A DNA stretch of 64,000 bases from Haloarchaeobius litoreus (lineage in GTDB: Archaea > Halobacteriota > Halobacteria > Halobacteriales > Natrialbaceae). The stretch spans positions 434,001 through 498,000 of the forward strand of contig NZ_JANHJR010000001.1 of the NCBI RefSeq assembly GCF_024495425.1, written 5' to 3'. Each line of letters starts with the position of its first letter. The stretch's first letter is position 1. Made by a program: the position numbers and the translations under genes. This document shows, in pieces, positions 52,174-61,111 of the stretch. The notes below the pieces were generated by a model. The model was given only the letters and a program-made list of their open reading frames with translations. It was not told the DNA's origin and searched no databases.

Positions 52174-53613
52174 TCAATCTGTCACACGTTCCAACAAAGC
52201 TTGTTTTATTTCAGGGTCATCAAGCAGACTATCTAACTCTTGAATCTTATCCTGTATGTCGTCGTCTTCTGGATCTGATTCTGCATAAGACTGTTTCAGG
52301 TCATCATCTAGTGTCGTTTCAAGCGATTCAGCCGCGTCTTGGTCAATAGCGAACCCGCACCGCATACAGAAAGCCGCATGAGGTTCGTTCAGTTCGTCAC
52401 ACCGAGGGCACTGAACGATATCCGGTTCTTGCTCATCTTCGTCCGGTTCGTACAGACCGTGCATCTGATCGTAGGCGTTGTCGATATCGCGGCCGCTCAG
52501 ATGAACGTACTTCGCTGGGACGTCAGACCCTTGCACCCACCCGAACCACTCACAGAGTTGTGCTTCAGTCATTTCAGTGGCAAGGTATGAGGCTCGGGAA
52601 TGGCGGTAGTGGTGCGGATTCGAGGGCTTGTCGATTCCAGCCCGATCCATCGTTGCCGCAAGGATCTTCTCTCGAAGATAGCGGTAGCCAAGTTTCATAT
52701 CCGACGTGAGAGTTGCGTCAGAATCGAATTGCTGAAGCCACTTTTCGGCTGTTGTGACGTTGACGCTCACTATATCCGCAAGCTCTTCGGCCGAGTAATC
52801 TACTAAGTCGGTGCCCGTCTCAATTCCGGCGTCGTTCAGTTTGTCCGCTCGGGACGGACCGATCCCATGCACTTCACGTATGTCGTCAACATCGTGCGGT
52901 TTCAGGTGCTCGGCCGGACCACCTTGCTGGATCTTGCACCACAAGGGGGCGTCTTTCTCGGGGTTCGGGTGCTTGTTCAGCCAATTGTTCAGGTGCGGGA
53001 CAGACTCGACAAGCGGGAGCCGGCGGGCACCCGTCTTCCCGTTGATTACGACTTTCTTGCCGTGCTGCCGGTCTTCAATATCTCCTACGGTTAGATCAAT
53101 CAGCTCACCGATCCGGGCACCCGTCTCATATAGCAACCAAATAAATGCTTTATCACGGGGATTCTTCGCGGCGTCGGCTTGTGCCTCAATATCTTCTTTG
53201 GTGAGCAAGTCCTTCGGAAGTGTATCACCGTTGCCGTTACCGTTGCTCAATTTGATCCATTTCACTTCTGGCGGGGTTTCATTCCGTTCGACGTCCTTCA
53301 ACCACCCCCAAAACGCCTTGATTACCGACTTGTAGGTATCAATCGTTTCGTCGGTGTAATCCTGTTCGTGCACCCATGTCACCAATCCTTTCACGTCCCG
53401 CTTGTCCATCTCATCAAAGGGCTTCTCGGCTTGCTCAGCGATCTTCTTGAGTCGTTGCGTGTTCCGCAATAGCGTTGCTTCACTCAGCCCGTCAAGTACC
53501 CGGTCTTGTTTGTAGTTGAGAATCAGATCTTTGTTCCGGTCGAGAATGTCGTCGGAAGCTTCGACGTTTTCGCTCTCCCTCTCAAGTTGGCGGGCAAAGT
53601 CGGCTATCGGCAT
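52174..53613 (-). CDS. Tyrosine integrase with inserted helix-hairpin-helix domain
   Basis: 479 residues. An N-terminal SAM-like core-binding domain (about 20-115) is followed by the catalytic domain with R167 (ETGARIGEL), K193 (INGKTGARR), H334-x-x-R337 (NPHHYRHSR) and Tyr369 (AKYVHLSGRD). Between Lys and His an extra block (about 238-297) has a helix-hairpin-helix pattern, DIREVHGIGPSRADKLNDAG followed by SAEELADIVSV. A zinc ribbon CPRC...CMRC lies at 402-419, then an acidic tail. The gene lies next to attR, and the protein should join the element's core to the tRNA-Thr 3' end. The HhH insertion is unusual for integrases. Confidence 0.9.
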   Translation of the reverse strand: MPIADFARQLERESENVEASDDILDRNKDLILNYKQDRVLDGLSEATLLRNTQRLKKIAEQAEKPFDEMDKRDVKGLVTWVHEQDYTDETIDTYKSVIKAFWGWLKDVERNETPPEVKWIKLSNGNGNGDTLPKDLLTKEDIEAQADAAKNPRDKAFIWLLYETGARIGELIDLTVGDIEDRQHGKKVVINGKTGARRLPLVESVPHLNNWLNKHPNPEKDAPLWCKIQQGGPAEHLKPHDVDDIREVHGIGPSRADKLNDAGIETGTDLVDYSAEELADIVSVNVTTAEKWLQQFDSDATLTSDMKLGYRYLREKILAATMDRAGIDKPSNPHHYRHSRASYLATEMTEAQLCEWFGWVQGSDVPAKYVHLSGRDIDNAYDQMHGLYEPDEDEQEPDIVQCPRCDELNEPHAAFCMRCGFAIDQDAAESLETTLDDDLKQSYAESDPEDDDIQDKIQELDSLLDDPEIKQALLERVTD

Positions 53614-53640
53614 ACTTCTACTACAGGTTATAGGTCAAAG

Positions 53641-53679
53641 AAGGTTTTGAACCCTTGTTCTGTAAGCCCTCCACCGGCT
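53641..53679 (+). other. attR: integrase arm repeat plus original tRNA 3' end
   Basis: Arm AAGGTTTTGAACCCTT (53641-53656) followed after 10 bp by the core CCCTCCACCGGCT (53667-53679). The core pairs perfectly with the tRNA T stem (GAGGG/CCCTC), so it is likely the host's original 3' end, displaced by integration. The integrase start codon is 28 bp away. Confidence 0.75.
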
Positions 53680-53701
53680 CTTTCTGCTTCGAACTACGTG
53701 T

Positions 53702-54013
53702 TCAGAACCGTCTGAACCGCTTCTCCGGAATAGCACCCGTTCTCGGGTCGAGACGGTACTCGTCACCGCGCCAGTTGAGTGCCTACAGGGCACCGTCCCT
53801 CTCGACGAGGTTCATGAACGGTGCGTCTCGCTCGGATGTCGGGACGACTGGTTCGATCTCCCACAGTCTGTCTCCCGACGTGTCCACTCCGATGACGTTC
53901 TCGTTGTCCATCTCGTCGGTTGAGACCGCGAGGCAGACGACAATGGCATCGTCCGTGAAGATCGCTTCTCGGATATCCTTTCGAAACGTGATTTCACCGT
54001 CTTCGAATTTCAA
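53702..54013 (-). pseudogene. Small hypothetical gene with an in-frame TAG
   Basis: From ATG 54013 (MKFEDGEITFRKDIREAIFT) the frame runs 76 residues to TAG at 53783-53785, then continues in the same frame with ALNWRGDEYRLDPRTGAI to TGA at 53702. The sense of the second part (beta-hairpin like a repeat of a beta-propeller or GAL-type motif) shows that the TAG interrupts an original protein of about 103 residues; TAC (Tyr) would restore it. First chromosomal gene right of attR. Confidence 0.6.
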
Positions 54014-54091
54014 AACGTTCTCTTCGATTTCGTGTGACAGCTGCCCCTGTTCCGGTTAGTGAATCCCTGAAACAACCAGCTAGAACGGCCG

Positions 54092-54376
54092 TTACGTGTT
54101 CGTAACGTGCCGGAACGCGTTGACGACGAGGACGATGGCGGCGGTGAGGATGCTCAGCATTATGAGGGCGAGGATGACGCCGAACAGGACGTTGCTGAAG
54201 CGACCCTGGATCTGGACGAAGAGGTCGTTCGCGAGGTCGAGTGCGACGAGTGCGATGACGAAGAACAGCTGGATGAGTGCGAAAGGCTTGAGCCAGGCGT
54301 TCTGCTTGAGGAACCCACCTTCGACGCGTTCCGGGCTTCGAAGCTCGCCATCGGCGTCGGTGTTGTTGGCGCTCAT
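54092..54376 (-). CDS. Small two-helix membrane protein
   Basis: 94 residues (MSANNTDADGELRSPERVEG...). Two hydrophobic helices are visible: PFALIQLFFVIALVALDLAN and VLFGVILALIMLSILTAAIV. The charged N-terminus is cytoplasmic. No recognised family; probably a membrane accessory protein. Confidence 0.75.
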   Translation of the reverse strand: MSANNTDADGELRSPERVEGGFLKQNAWLKPFALIQLFFVIALVALDLANDLFVQIQGRFSNVLFGVILALIMLSILTAAIVLVVNAFRHVTNT

Positions 54377-54424
54377 GTGAACGCATCTCGAACGGAGAGT
54401 GATAAAAATTGCCTGTTGTGCCGC

Positions 54425-55144
54425 TCAGTTCGGGGAGGGCGAGTCGGCCTCGGGGTCGGAGGGTTCGACGGTGGTCCGGTCGGACTCCTCGAAGCGGTCC
54501 CACGAGCGGGTGTCGGCGGGGTCGTCGTCGTCGCCGGTCTCGGCTTCGACCTTCTCGGCGAGCAGGTCGACGGCCATGCGGTTGGCGCCCTCGGGGATGA
54601 TGACGTCGGCGTTCTTCTTCGTGGGGTCGACGAACTGCTCGTGCATCGGCTTCACCGTGGAGAGGTACTGGTCGATGACGCCGGCGAGCTCGCGGCCTCG
54701 TTCGAGCACGTCGCGGCGGATGCGCCGGAGGATGCGCACGTCGGCGTCGGTCTCGACGAACACGCGGAGGTCGCACATGTCGAGGATGGCGTCGTCGTAC
54801 AGCGCGAAGATGCCCTCGACGACGATGACGTCGGAGGGCTCGACGGTGACGGTCTCCTCGGTGCGGTTGTGGATCTCGAAGTCGTACTGGGGCATCTCGA
54901 TGGGCTGGCCCATCAGCAGCGTGTCGAGCTGGTCGACGAGCAGGTCCCACTCGAACGCGTCCGGGTGGTCGTAGTTGACCTGTTCACGCTCCTCCAGTGG
55001 CATGTGCGAGAGGTCCTCGTAGTAGTTGTCGAGGGGGATGCGCGTCACGGCCTCGCCCACCGTGTCCGCGACCTCGCGGGCGACGGTCGTCTTCCCCGCC
55101 CCCGTCCCGCCCGCGATGCCGATTACGAACGTCGGGATAGTCAT
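54425..55144 (-). CDS. udk: Uridine kinase
   Basis: 239 residues from ATG 55144 (MTIPTFVIGIAGGTGAGKTT). Walker A GGTGAGKTT at about 11-19, the lid and nucleoside-binding PLDNYYEDLSHMPLEEREQV, VNYDHPDAFEWDLLVDQL and the conserved VIVVEGIFALYDD are those of uridine kinases. It phosphorylates uridine and cytidine for pyrimidine salvage. A C-terminal acidic extension from about residue 210 is haloarchaeal. Confidence 0.93.
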   Translation of the reverse strand: MTIPTFVIGIAGGTGAGKTTVAREVADTVGEAVTRIPLDNYYEDLSHMPLEEREQVNYDHPDAFEWDLLVDQLDTLLMGQPIEMPQYDFEIHNRTEETVTVEPSDVIVVEGIFALYDDAILDMCDLRVFVETDADVRILRRIRRDVLERGRELAGVIDQYLSTVKPMHEQFVDPTKKNADVIIPEGANRMAVDLLAEKVEAETGDDDDPADTRSWDRFEESDRTTVEPSDPEADSPSPN

Positions 55145-55438
55145 CGTGGGTACAAGGTCGTGGGACGGGTTTGAATCTACGGATTCTGTGTCTGAATCGT
55201 GGAGCGATGGGGACTGCACGACTACGGGCGGTTGATACCAGCCGGAAAGGCCCGACCCACTCCTTTCAGTCCCGCCCGACAGCGACAGCGCCACAGTCTC
55301 GCCAGCCGCGCGCCACCCGGCTGGTCAGAAGACGGTGTTCGAGAGAGTTTACGAAGGATGTAAACTTCGGGGGTGGAGCGAAGGTGCATCGTGGCTCGTT
55401 CCGGGCCCGTTAACTGCCGTCGGTGCCTCCGGGCGACC

Positions 55439-56038
55439 ATGCGAACCACGAGCGGGCGGTTCCGCGCACTGTCGAGTCCCCGGAGCGAGGAGGAGTGGGT
55501 GTTCGTCTCGCTGCCGGCACCCGACGAGGACCCGGACGCCCACGAGTACGAGCCGGCGTTCGTCGCCGATTCGGAGGTGCTCGCGGCCGTGGAGCCGGGC
55601 GCGCTGGTGTCGGCGACGCTGGACTGGGAGGCGTCACCGCCGACGGTCTCGGAGCTGGCCGTCGAGCGCGAGACCCGGTATCGCTTCGTGCCGGAGACGA
55701 CGAACCTCTTCGAGGCGGCACAGGACGCCTGGGCGGAGGCCGTGACCGGCGGTGCCGGGATGAACTCCACCGTGCTCCGGAACACCGACGGCGAGGAGAC
55801 GGGCGTCTGCTACGTGTTCGGCGACCGTGGCGGCGACCTCTTCGACGAGTTCCGGCGCGGCACCCGCCCCATCGAGCCGCTGGTGCTGCGGGTGAACCGC
55901 TCGCGGGACGATGCGGAGATGGCGCGCTCGGTGTTCGTGCTGGACCCCGTCGGCGACCCGTTCGTCGCCGTCGCGGTGGCGTTCGACCGGGAGGGGCTGC
56001 TCGCACGGACGATGCGCGACACGTATCTGGACGACTGA
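55439..56038 (+). CDS. Conserved haloarchaeal protein of unknown function
   Basis: 199 residues from ATG 55439 (MRTTSGRFRALSSPRSEEEW). A beta-rich N-terminal half (SATLDWEASPPTVSELAVER) and an alpha/beta C-terminal half (GVCYVFGDRGGDLFDEFRRG) are visible. No catalytic motif is seen. It is probably cytoplasmic. The start was chosen where the basic N-terminus begins, 110 bp after the end of any nearby frame. Confidence 0.72.
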   Translation: MRTTSGRFRALSSPRSEEEWVFVSLPAPDEDPDAHEYEPAFVADSEVLAAVEPGALVSATLDWEASPPTVSELAVERETRYRFVPETTNLFEAAQDAWAEAVTGGAGMNSTVLRNTDGEETGVCYVFGDRGGDLFDEFRRGTRPIEPLVLRVNRSRDDAEMARSVFVLDPVGDPFVAVAVAFDREGLLARTMRDTYLDD

Positions 56039-56051
56039 CCGAAACGGTGTC

Positions 56052-57284
56052 TCAGTTCTCGGCGGAGAGCCGCTGGACCCGCCCGTCGGCGTACATGACG
56101 TAGATCTCCTCGCTGCCGTCGCCGTCGGTGTCGGCGAGCACCGGGTGCGCGAGGATGGCGACGGCGCGCGAGTGCGTTGCGAGCAGTTCGCCGCTGGCGG
56201 GGTCGTACACCGCGACGGTGCCGTCGTTGGCCGCGACGACCAGCTCGGCGTCCCCGTCGCCGTCGACGTCACCGGCGACCGGTGGGGGCATCATGTTGAT
56301 GGGCTGGTCCGTCACCATCGTCTCCCAGCGAACCGAGCCGTCCGTGCCGTCGATGGCGACGAGCGAGCCGTCGGCGGCGGTCGCGAACACCGTCGGCCGC
56401 CCCTCGACCGACAGCACCGCGTTGACCGCCGAGAGCGAGCTGGCGTCGTGGCCCCACTCGCGCTCGCCGGTGCGGCCGTCGTAGGCGACCGTCGCGCCGG
56501 ACGTGGTCGCGACGACGTACTCCAGTGCGGGATCGTCGTCGAGGTTCGCACTGGTCATCCAGGTTGCGACGGAGCCGGCACCGCTCGACCGGTTCCACAG
56601 CACCGAGCCCTCGGGTCCGAAGGCCGTGACGTAGCCGTGTCGGTCGGCGACGACGACCTCGGTCGCTCCGTCGGCGTCCACGTCGTCGACGATGGGCGTC
56701 GCCCAGACGTACGCCTCGCGGTCGGCCCGCCACTCGATGCTCCCGTCCGGCGCGAACACCCTGACCGAGCCGAGCACGTCCACGGCGACGGTCTCGTCCT
56801 GCCCGTCCTCGTCGATGTCGGCCACCGTGGGTCGGGTGTAGCCGTAGTCGGTCAGCGGGAGGCGGTCCTCGATTCGGCCCTCGACGGCACCGGCGACGAG
56901 CACCTCGTCCTCGGTCGTCGGGGCGAGCACCTCACGGTCGCCGTCGCCGTCGGTGTCCGCGACGGCGGGGTCGGCGACGGCGTGGATGGTGCAGTTCCGC
57001 CGGGGCACGTCGTAGCGCCAGCGCTCGCTCCCGTCGGTCGCGTCGAGGGCGACCAGCGCGCACTGGTCGGCGTCCTGGGTCGACGAGACCGGCGCGAACA
57101 CCAGCGGCTCGCCGTCGACGACCGCGACCGCGGGCTCGTGGTGGTTGCCGGCCGTCCCCGGGTCGGGCTCGCTGGTCCACTCCAGTTCGAGCGCCCCCGT
57201 CGACTCACCGGCGAGTCCGACGTACACCACGCCGAGGAGGCCGACGACGAGCACGGCGACGGCGAGCAGTGTCCGCGTTCGCAT
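56052..57284 (-). CDS. Secreted or anchored beta-propeller (VCBS/PQQ-like) protein
   Basis: 410 residues from ATG 57284. The N-terminus MRTRTLLAVAVLVVGLLGVV is a signal or anchor helix. Repeats of the kind D-x-D-x-D-G (ADTDGDGDREVLA, ADIDEDGQDETVAV, DVDADGATEVVV, DVDGDGDAELVVAA) and W-R/W-E blades (GSERWRYDV, GSIEWRADRE, GSVRWETMV) define a calcium-binding FG-GAP/PQQ-type beta-propeller. It is likely a cell-surface structural or binding protein. Read toward the DUF gene; the two stops are 13 bp apart. Confidence 0.8.
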   Translation of the reverse strand: MRTRTLLAVAVLVVGLLGVVYVGLAGESTGALELEWTSEPDPGTAGNHHEPAVAVVDGEPLVFAPVSSTQDADQCALVALDATDGSERWRYDVPRRNCTIHAVADPAVADTDGDGDREVLAPTTEDEVLVAGAVEGRIEDRLPLTDYGYTRPTVADIDEDGQDETVAVDVLGSVRVFAPDGSIEWRADREAYVWATPIVDDVDADGATEVVVADRHGYVTAFGPEGSVLWNRSSGAGSVATWMTSANLDDDPALEYVVATTSGATVAYDGRTGEREWGHDASSLSAVNAVLSVEGRPTVFATAADGSLVAIDGTDGSVRWETMVTDQPINMMPPPVAGDVDGDGDAELVVAANDGTVAVYDPASGELLATHSRAVAILAHPVLADTDGDGSEEIYVMYADGRVQRLSAEN

Positions 57285-57386
57285 TGCCGGTTCTCGGGAC
57301 CGCCCGGACAAAACGCTGCTCTTCGACCGCCACGTTTCGACGGCCGAACCACGGGGGCTTTTCGAGTGGGGGGTCAAGGACCGGTG

Positions 57387-58730
57387 ATGGACCGATGGCA
57401 CTCCCGTTCGGGGGCGGCAGTGCTCGCGGTGCTCGTGCTCGTCTCGTTCACGGGCGTCGTGAGTGCCCACGGTGTGCGCACCGTCTCGACGCCGATCCCG
57501 GGCGACCTGCTGCTCGCCGGCGCGGCGGTCACCGTCGGCGGGACGGCGGCCGCCCTCGCCGGGCTGGACGCCAGTCCGTCGCGGTCGGTGCGGGAGCTGG
57601 TGACCATTTCGACCGACCGGGGACGGATGGTCCTCTGGCTGCTCCGGGTGCTCCTGCTGGCGGCGGTCGTCGCTGCCATCGCCGAGGGCGTGACCGGGCG
57701 ACAGGCGCGGGTCAGCCCCGCGACGACGTTCGTCTGGCCGGTGTGGGTGAAGGGGTCGCTGCTCCTCGCCGCGGTCGTCGGTAACCACTGGACCGCGCTC
57801 GCGCCGTGGACGACCGGCTACGAACTGCTCTCGCGACTGGAAGGGGAGGACATCGCGCTGTTCGCGTACCCGGCGTGGCTCGGCCGCTGGCCGGCTGCCG
57901 TCGGCTTCGTCGTGCTCGTCGGCGTGGTGGAGAACCTGACCGTCGTCCCGACTCGCCCGCGACTCACGGCCACGCTCGTCGCCGGCTACGCGCTCGTCAT
58001 GCTGGTCGGTGCGGTCGTCTTCGGCCGCCCCTGGCTCCGGAAGGCCGACCCGCTCGGCGTGCTGTACGAACTCGTCGGCCGGGTCGCCCCGCTCTCCGTC
58101 GACCACGACGCTGCCACGGACGCGTTCGTCGTCTCGCGACGCCCGCTCTGGCACGAGGCGGCCAAGCCGCTACCCGACGGGGCCAGCGTCGCCCTCGCCG
58201 TCGCCGCCGTCTACACGGTGAGCTTCGACGGCATCGTCGAGACCCGTTCGTACCAGCGGCTGCTGTTCCGGCTCGCCGACACCACTCTCGGCCCGGTCAC
58301 GGGGCTCGCGACCTACCTCGGCGGGCTCCTGCTGTTTCTGGGGGTGTTCGCGGGGGTTGCGGTACTGGCCGCGCGACACGGCGGGGGTGACCCCGGTCGG
58401 GTGACCCGGTGGTTCGGCGCGACGCTCCTCCCCATCGCCGTCGCCTACGACGTGGCGCACAACTGGCCGTACGTGCTGGTGAACCTCGTTTCGCTCGGAC
58501 GGCTGGGCGTCCCCGGACTCCCGTCGGTCACGCCCTCGCCGGTCGTCTACTGGGGCTCGGCCGTCGGACTCGTCGTCGCCGGCCACCTCGTCGCCGTCGT
58601 CGCGGCCCACCTGGCCTCCCGGGAGCTGTTCGGGGGCGATGCGGCCCGGGGGCACGCGCCGTTGGTGGCACTCATGGTCGGCTACACGGTCCTCTCCCTG
58701 TGGATACTCTCGCGGCCCGTCGGCGGGTGA
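57387..58730 (+). CDS. Multi-pass membrane protein of unknown function
   Basis: 447 residues. A signal-like N-terminus (MDRWHSRSGAAVLAVLVLVS) is followed by about ten hydrophobic helices, with a His/Trp-rich loop (VKGSLLLAAVVGNHWTALAP). No transporter signature was recognised. It shares the 100-bp interval with the beta-propeller gene as a divergent pair. Some of the repeated hydrophobic segments with charged loops resemble polyketide/copper-resistance-type (CopD-like) membrane proteins, which is only a guess. Confidence 0.72.
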   Translation: MDRWHSRSGAAVLAVLVLVSFTGVVSAHGVRTVSTPIPGDLLLAGAAVTVGGTAAALAGLDASPSRSVRELVTISTDRGRMVLWLLRVLLLAAVVAAIAEGVTGRQARVSPATTFVWPVWVKGSLLLAAVVGNHWTALAPWTTGYELLSRLEGEDIALFAYPAWLGRWPAAVGFVVLVGVVENLTVVPTRPRLTATLVAGYALVMLVGAVVFGRPWLRKADPLGVLYELVGRVAPLSVDHDAATDAFVVSRRPLWHEAAKPLPDGASVALAVAAVYTVSFDGIVETRSYQRLLFRLADTTLGPVTGLATYLGGLLLFLGVFAGVAVLAARHGGGDPGRVTRWFGATLLPIAVAYDVAHNWPYVLVNLVSLGRLGVPGLPSVTPSPVVYWGSAVGLVVAGHLVAVVAAHLASRELFGGDAARGHAPLVALMVGYTVLSLWILSRPVGG

Positions 58731-58781
58731 TTCGACCGACGAACCAGAACGATTTTTTACAGGTTCTCGCTAGGAGTTTGC

Positions 58782-59867
58782 ATGCAACGCCGCCAACTCC
58801 TCCGAACGCTGCCCGGTGTCGCCCTCGCCGGTGCGGCGGGATGCCTCGGTAACGGTAGCAACGAGGGCGACGGAACCGACACGCCGACTGCGACCGCGAC
58901 GGGGACCGAGACACCCGCGACCGACGGGCCCGAGGGCGTCTACGTCCAGTCGTTCCTCGAGGGTATGGTGATGCCCGACTCCGGCATGGCGGCGGGTGGT
59001 GACTACTCCTTCGCCCTGATGCTCGTGGTCCCGCACAACTTCTGGACGGTCACCGGCTCCGAGCTCTCCCACCACCAGCGCGAGGAGAGCCAGTCGGTCC
59101 ACCTGATGGTGCAGGTCTGGGACGAGGAGACGGGCGTGGTCCTGCCCGAATCCGGCATCAGCGTCGAGATACTGCAGGACGGCGAGACCGTTAGCGAGGA
59201 GGTCATCTACCCGATGCTCTCCCAGCGCATGGGCTTTCACTACGGCGGGAACTTCACGCTCGATGGCGACGGGAGCTACACCGCCCGCGTCTCCGCCAGC
59301 CCGCTGAGTGCCGAGCCGATGGGGTCGTTCGCCGGCCGGTTCGACGCGGAGGCGTCGGTCGACCTGCCGTTCGAGTACAACCAGGCCGTCCGCGACCAGA
59401 TGACCGTCGAGGAGCTCGACCAGGCCGGCGACCCCGGTGCTATCCGCCCGATGGAGATGGGGTCGATGCCTATCGGCGTCGCCGCACCCCCGGAGGAGTT
59501 GCCCGGGGAGACGGTCGGAACCCAGCGCGTCGACGACGCCGACCTGGTCCTGAAGTACGCACAGAACGAGCTCGCGGGCGACGCCGGCGCGTACCTCTAC
59601 GTCTCTGCACGGACGCCGTACAACGACCTCGTCCTGCCGATGATGTCGCTGGATGCGACGGTCACACGCGACGGCGACAGCGTCTACGACGGCCAGCTGA
59701 CCCGTGCCATCCACCCCGACCTCCAGTACCACTACGGCACGCGGGTCGACGGCATCGAGCCCGGCGACGAGGTCGCGGTCGAGGTCGTCACGCCGCCACA
59801 GGTCGGCCGACACGAGGGCTACGAGACCGCCTTCCTGCGGATGGACGGGGCGAGCTTTTCGGTGTAA
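58782..59867 (+). CDS. Tat lipoprotein with P19-like iron-binding domain
   Basis: 361 residues. MQRRQLLRTLPGVALAGAAGC is a twin-arginine-type lipoprotein signal with the lipobox Cys at 21; a Thr-rich linker follows. The domain after residue 50 has VYVQSFLEGMVMPDSGMAAG, YSFALMLVVPHNFWTVTGSE, SVHLMVQVWDEETGVVLPES and MGFHYGGNFTLDGDGSYTAR, which match the P19/Tp34 type of periplasmic iron-binding proteins (Met and His ligands). The following gene is another surface protein; a membrane transporter gene is absent nearby. Confidence 0.8.
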   Translation: MQRRQLLRTLPGVALAGAAGCLGNGSNEGDGTDTPTATATGTETPATDGPEGVYVQSFLEGMVMPDSGMAAGGDYSFALMLVVPHNFWTVTGSELSHHQREESQSVHLMVQVWDEETGVVLPESGISVEILQDGETVSEEVIYPMLSQRMGFHYGGNFTLDGDGSYTARVSASPLSAEPMGSFAGRFDAEASVDLPFEYNQAVRDQMTVEELDQAGDPGAIRPMEMGSMPIGVAAPPEELPGETVGTQRVDDADLVLKYAQNELAGDAGAYLYVSARTPYNDLVLPMMSLDATVTRDGDSVYDGQLTRAIHPDLQYHYGTRVDGIEPGDEVAVEVVTPPQVGRHEGYETAFLRMDGASFSV

Positions 59868-59904
59868 CGACAGTTCTTTCCCGGCGGCTTCCCCACGGAA
59901 CCAC

Positions 59905-60888
59905 ATGCGCAGACCGCTAGCCCTCCTGCTCGCGTTCGCGATGGTGTCGTCGCTGCTGGCGACGCCCGTCGCGGCTCACGGGAGCCACGTCAGAGCGGAC
60001 CCGCAGGTCTCCGACGACGGGACCATCGTGGTGGAGTCGATGTTCTCGGTGAACGGTGGCTACCTCGTCGTCCACCAGGACCAGGGTGACCAGCCCGGCC
60101 GGCCGGTCGGGGTCGCCGACATCGAGAGCGGTGCCCGGTCGAACTTCGAGATACGGATCGACCAGCAGTACTGGGACGACCACGAGGGCGACCGGACCTA
60201 CTGGATCGTCCTGCACCGCGACCAGAACCCCGACGACGGCGGGTTCGACCCGATGGTCGACAGCGCCGTCACGGGCCTGCACGGGAGCTACGTCGCGGCC
60301 CGCATCCCCGTCGGCAAGAGCACCGACGGCCCGGCCCGCGTGCTGGCCGCAGAGTACAACGGCCAGCGCATCGACTCGCCCTCGGTCACGCTCTCGCGCG
60401 TCCAGCTGAACCAGCCCGGCTACGTGGTCCTCCAGCGGGTCCAGAGCGGTGCACCGGCGGAGGTGATCGGCACCCGCGCACTCGATCCGGGGACCTACGA
60501 CAACCTGTCGGTCGATATCGACGACTCGCTGTTCGAGTCGATGAACGTCGACGGCACCCAGAGCATCGCGGCGACGCTCCACACCTCCGACGGCGACGGC
60601 TCCTTCCAGGCCGACGGCGACACGGTCGTCGCTCCCGACGGAGAACCCGTCCGCACGTTCTTCTCCTTCTCGAAGGTGGCGAATACGTCGGCGACCACGC
60701 AGCCGCTCATCAACACACCCGATGGGACCCAGCGGCAGACTCCCGCCGAGACGTCGGGCACGAGCGAGACGGCGACCACGGAGACCGAAACGGGGGCCTC
60801 GACCGGACCGACCCCTGGCTTCGGCGTGGTCGCGACGCTCGTGGGTGCGTTGCTCGCCGTGCTCGCGGTTCGCCGTCGCCGTCGCTGA
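59905..60888 (+). CDS. PGF-CTERM surface protein
   Basis: 327 residues. Signal MRRPLALLLAFAMVSSLLAT with cleavage after AHG. Two repeats of an Ig-like domain (GGYLVVHQDQGDQPGRPVGV and QPGYVVLQRVQSGAPAEVIG) precede a Thr/Glu-rich spacer (ETSGTSETATTETETGASTG), then TPGFGVVATLVGALLAVLAV and RRRRR. This is the archaeosortase A anchor. Surface protein of unknown role; it starts 37 bp after the P19-like gene, probably in one operon. Confidence 0.85.
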   Translation: MRRPLALLLAFAMVSSLLATPVAAHGSHVRADPQVSDDGTIVVESMFSVNGGYLVVHQDQGDQPGRPVGVADIESGARSNFEIRIDQQYWDDHEGDRTYWIVLHRDQNPDDGGFDPMVDSAVTGLHGSYVAARIPVGKSTDGPARVLAAEYNGQRIDSPSVTLSRVQLNQPGYVVLQRVQSGAPAEVIGTRALDPGTYDNLSVDIDDSLFESMNVDGTQSIAATLHTSDGDGSFQADGDTVVAPDGEPVRTFFSFSKVANTSATTQPLINTPDGTQRQTPAETSGTSETATTETETGASTGPTPGFGVVATLVGALLAVLAVRRRRR

Positions 60889-60925
60889 CGGTCGTCGAAC
60901 CCGAAGACTCCCCGTGGCCCCTTGC

Positions 60926-61111
60926 TCAGACCGTCGATTCGGGCTCCTGTTCGAACAGGCGCTGGCGGACCGCCGACTCGCCGTAGTCGGTCGTCCCCGT
61001 CAGGCAGTTCAGCGAACAGAACCGGTCGACGTCGGTCGATCCGTCCCGGCGTTCGTAGCGCACCTGGTCGGCGTCGAGTGTGTCGCCACACCCCGCACAG
61101 CTGTGGGCCAT
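60926..61111 (-). CDS. Small zinc-finger protein
   Basis: 61 residues from ATG 61111 (MAHSCAGCGDTLDADQVRYE). Cys pairs CAGC and CSLNC form one zinc site typical of small archaeal regulators or TRASH-like domains. An ATTAAA-rich TATA box precedes it. Convergent with the PGF-CTERM gene. Confidence 0.72.
   Translation of the reverse strand: MAHSCAGCGDTLDADQVRYERRDGSTDVDRFCSLNCLTGTTDYGESAVRQRLFEQEPESTV

Larger units (their letters stand above)
32096..53679. mobile_element. 21.6-kb integrated element in tRNA-Thr, carrying a defence island
   Basis: Bounded by core repeats in the tRNA 3' end and beside the integrase gene, with matching inverted arm repeats inside both ends. It contains an integrase, a primase-helicase with an iteron cluster, small overlapping genes and about 8 genes with nuclease, ATPase or HEPN-like features. 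No capsid, portal or large terminase gene is seen, so it resembles an integrated plasmid or satellite more than a complete provirus. Several island genes are clearly less GC-rich than the flanking chromosome. Confidence 0.82.

Noticed and set aside
32096-53679. Complete provirus
   Set aside because: No capsid, portal, large terminase or tail genes were recognised; only a weak small-terminase-like gene.
55911-57386. Rightward open frame upstream of the membrane protein at 57387
   Set aside because: It is antisense to the beta-propeller gene; the real start is at 57387 with a signal-like helix.
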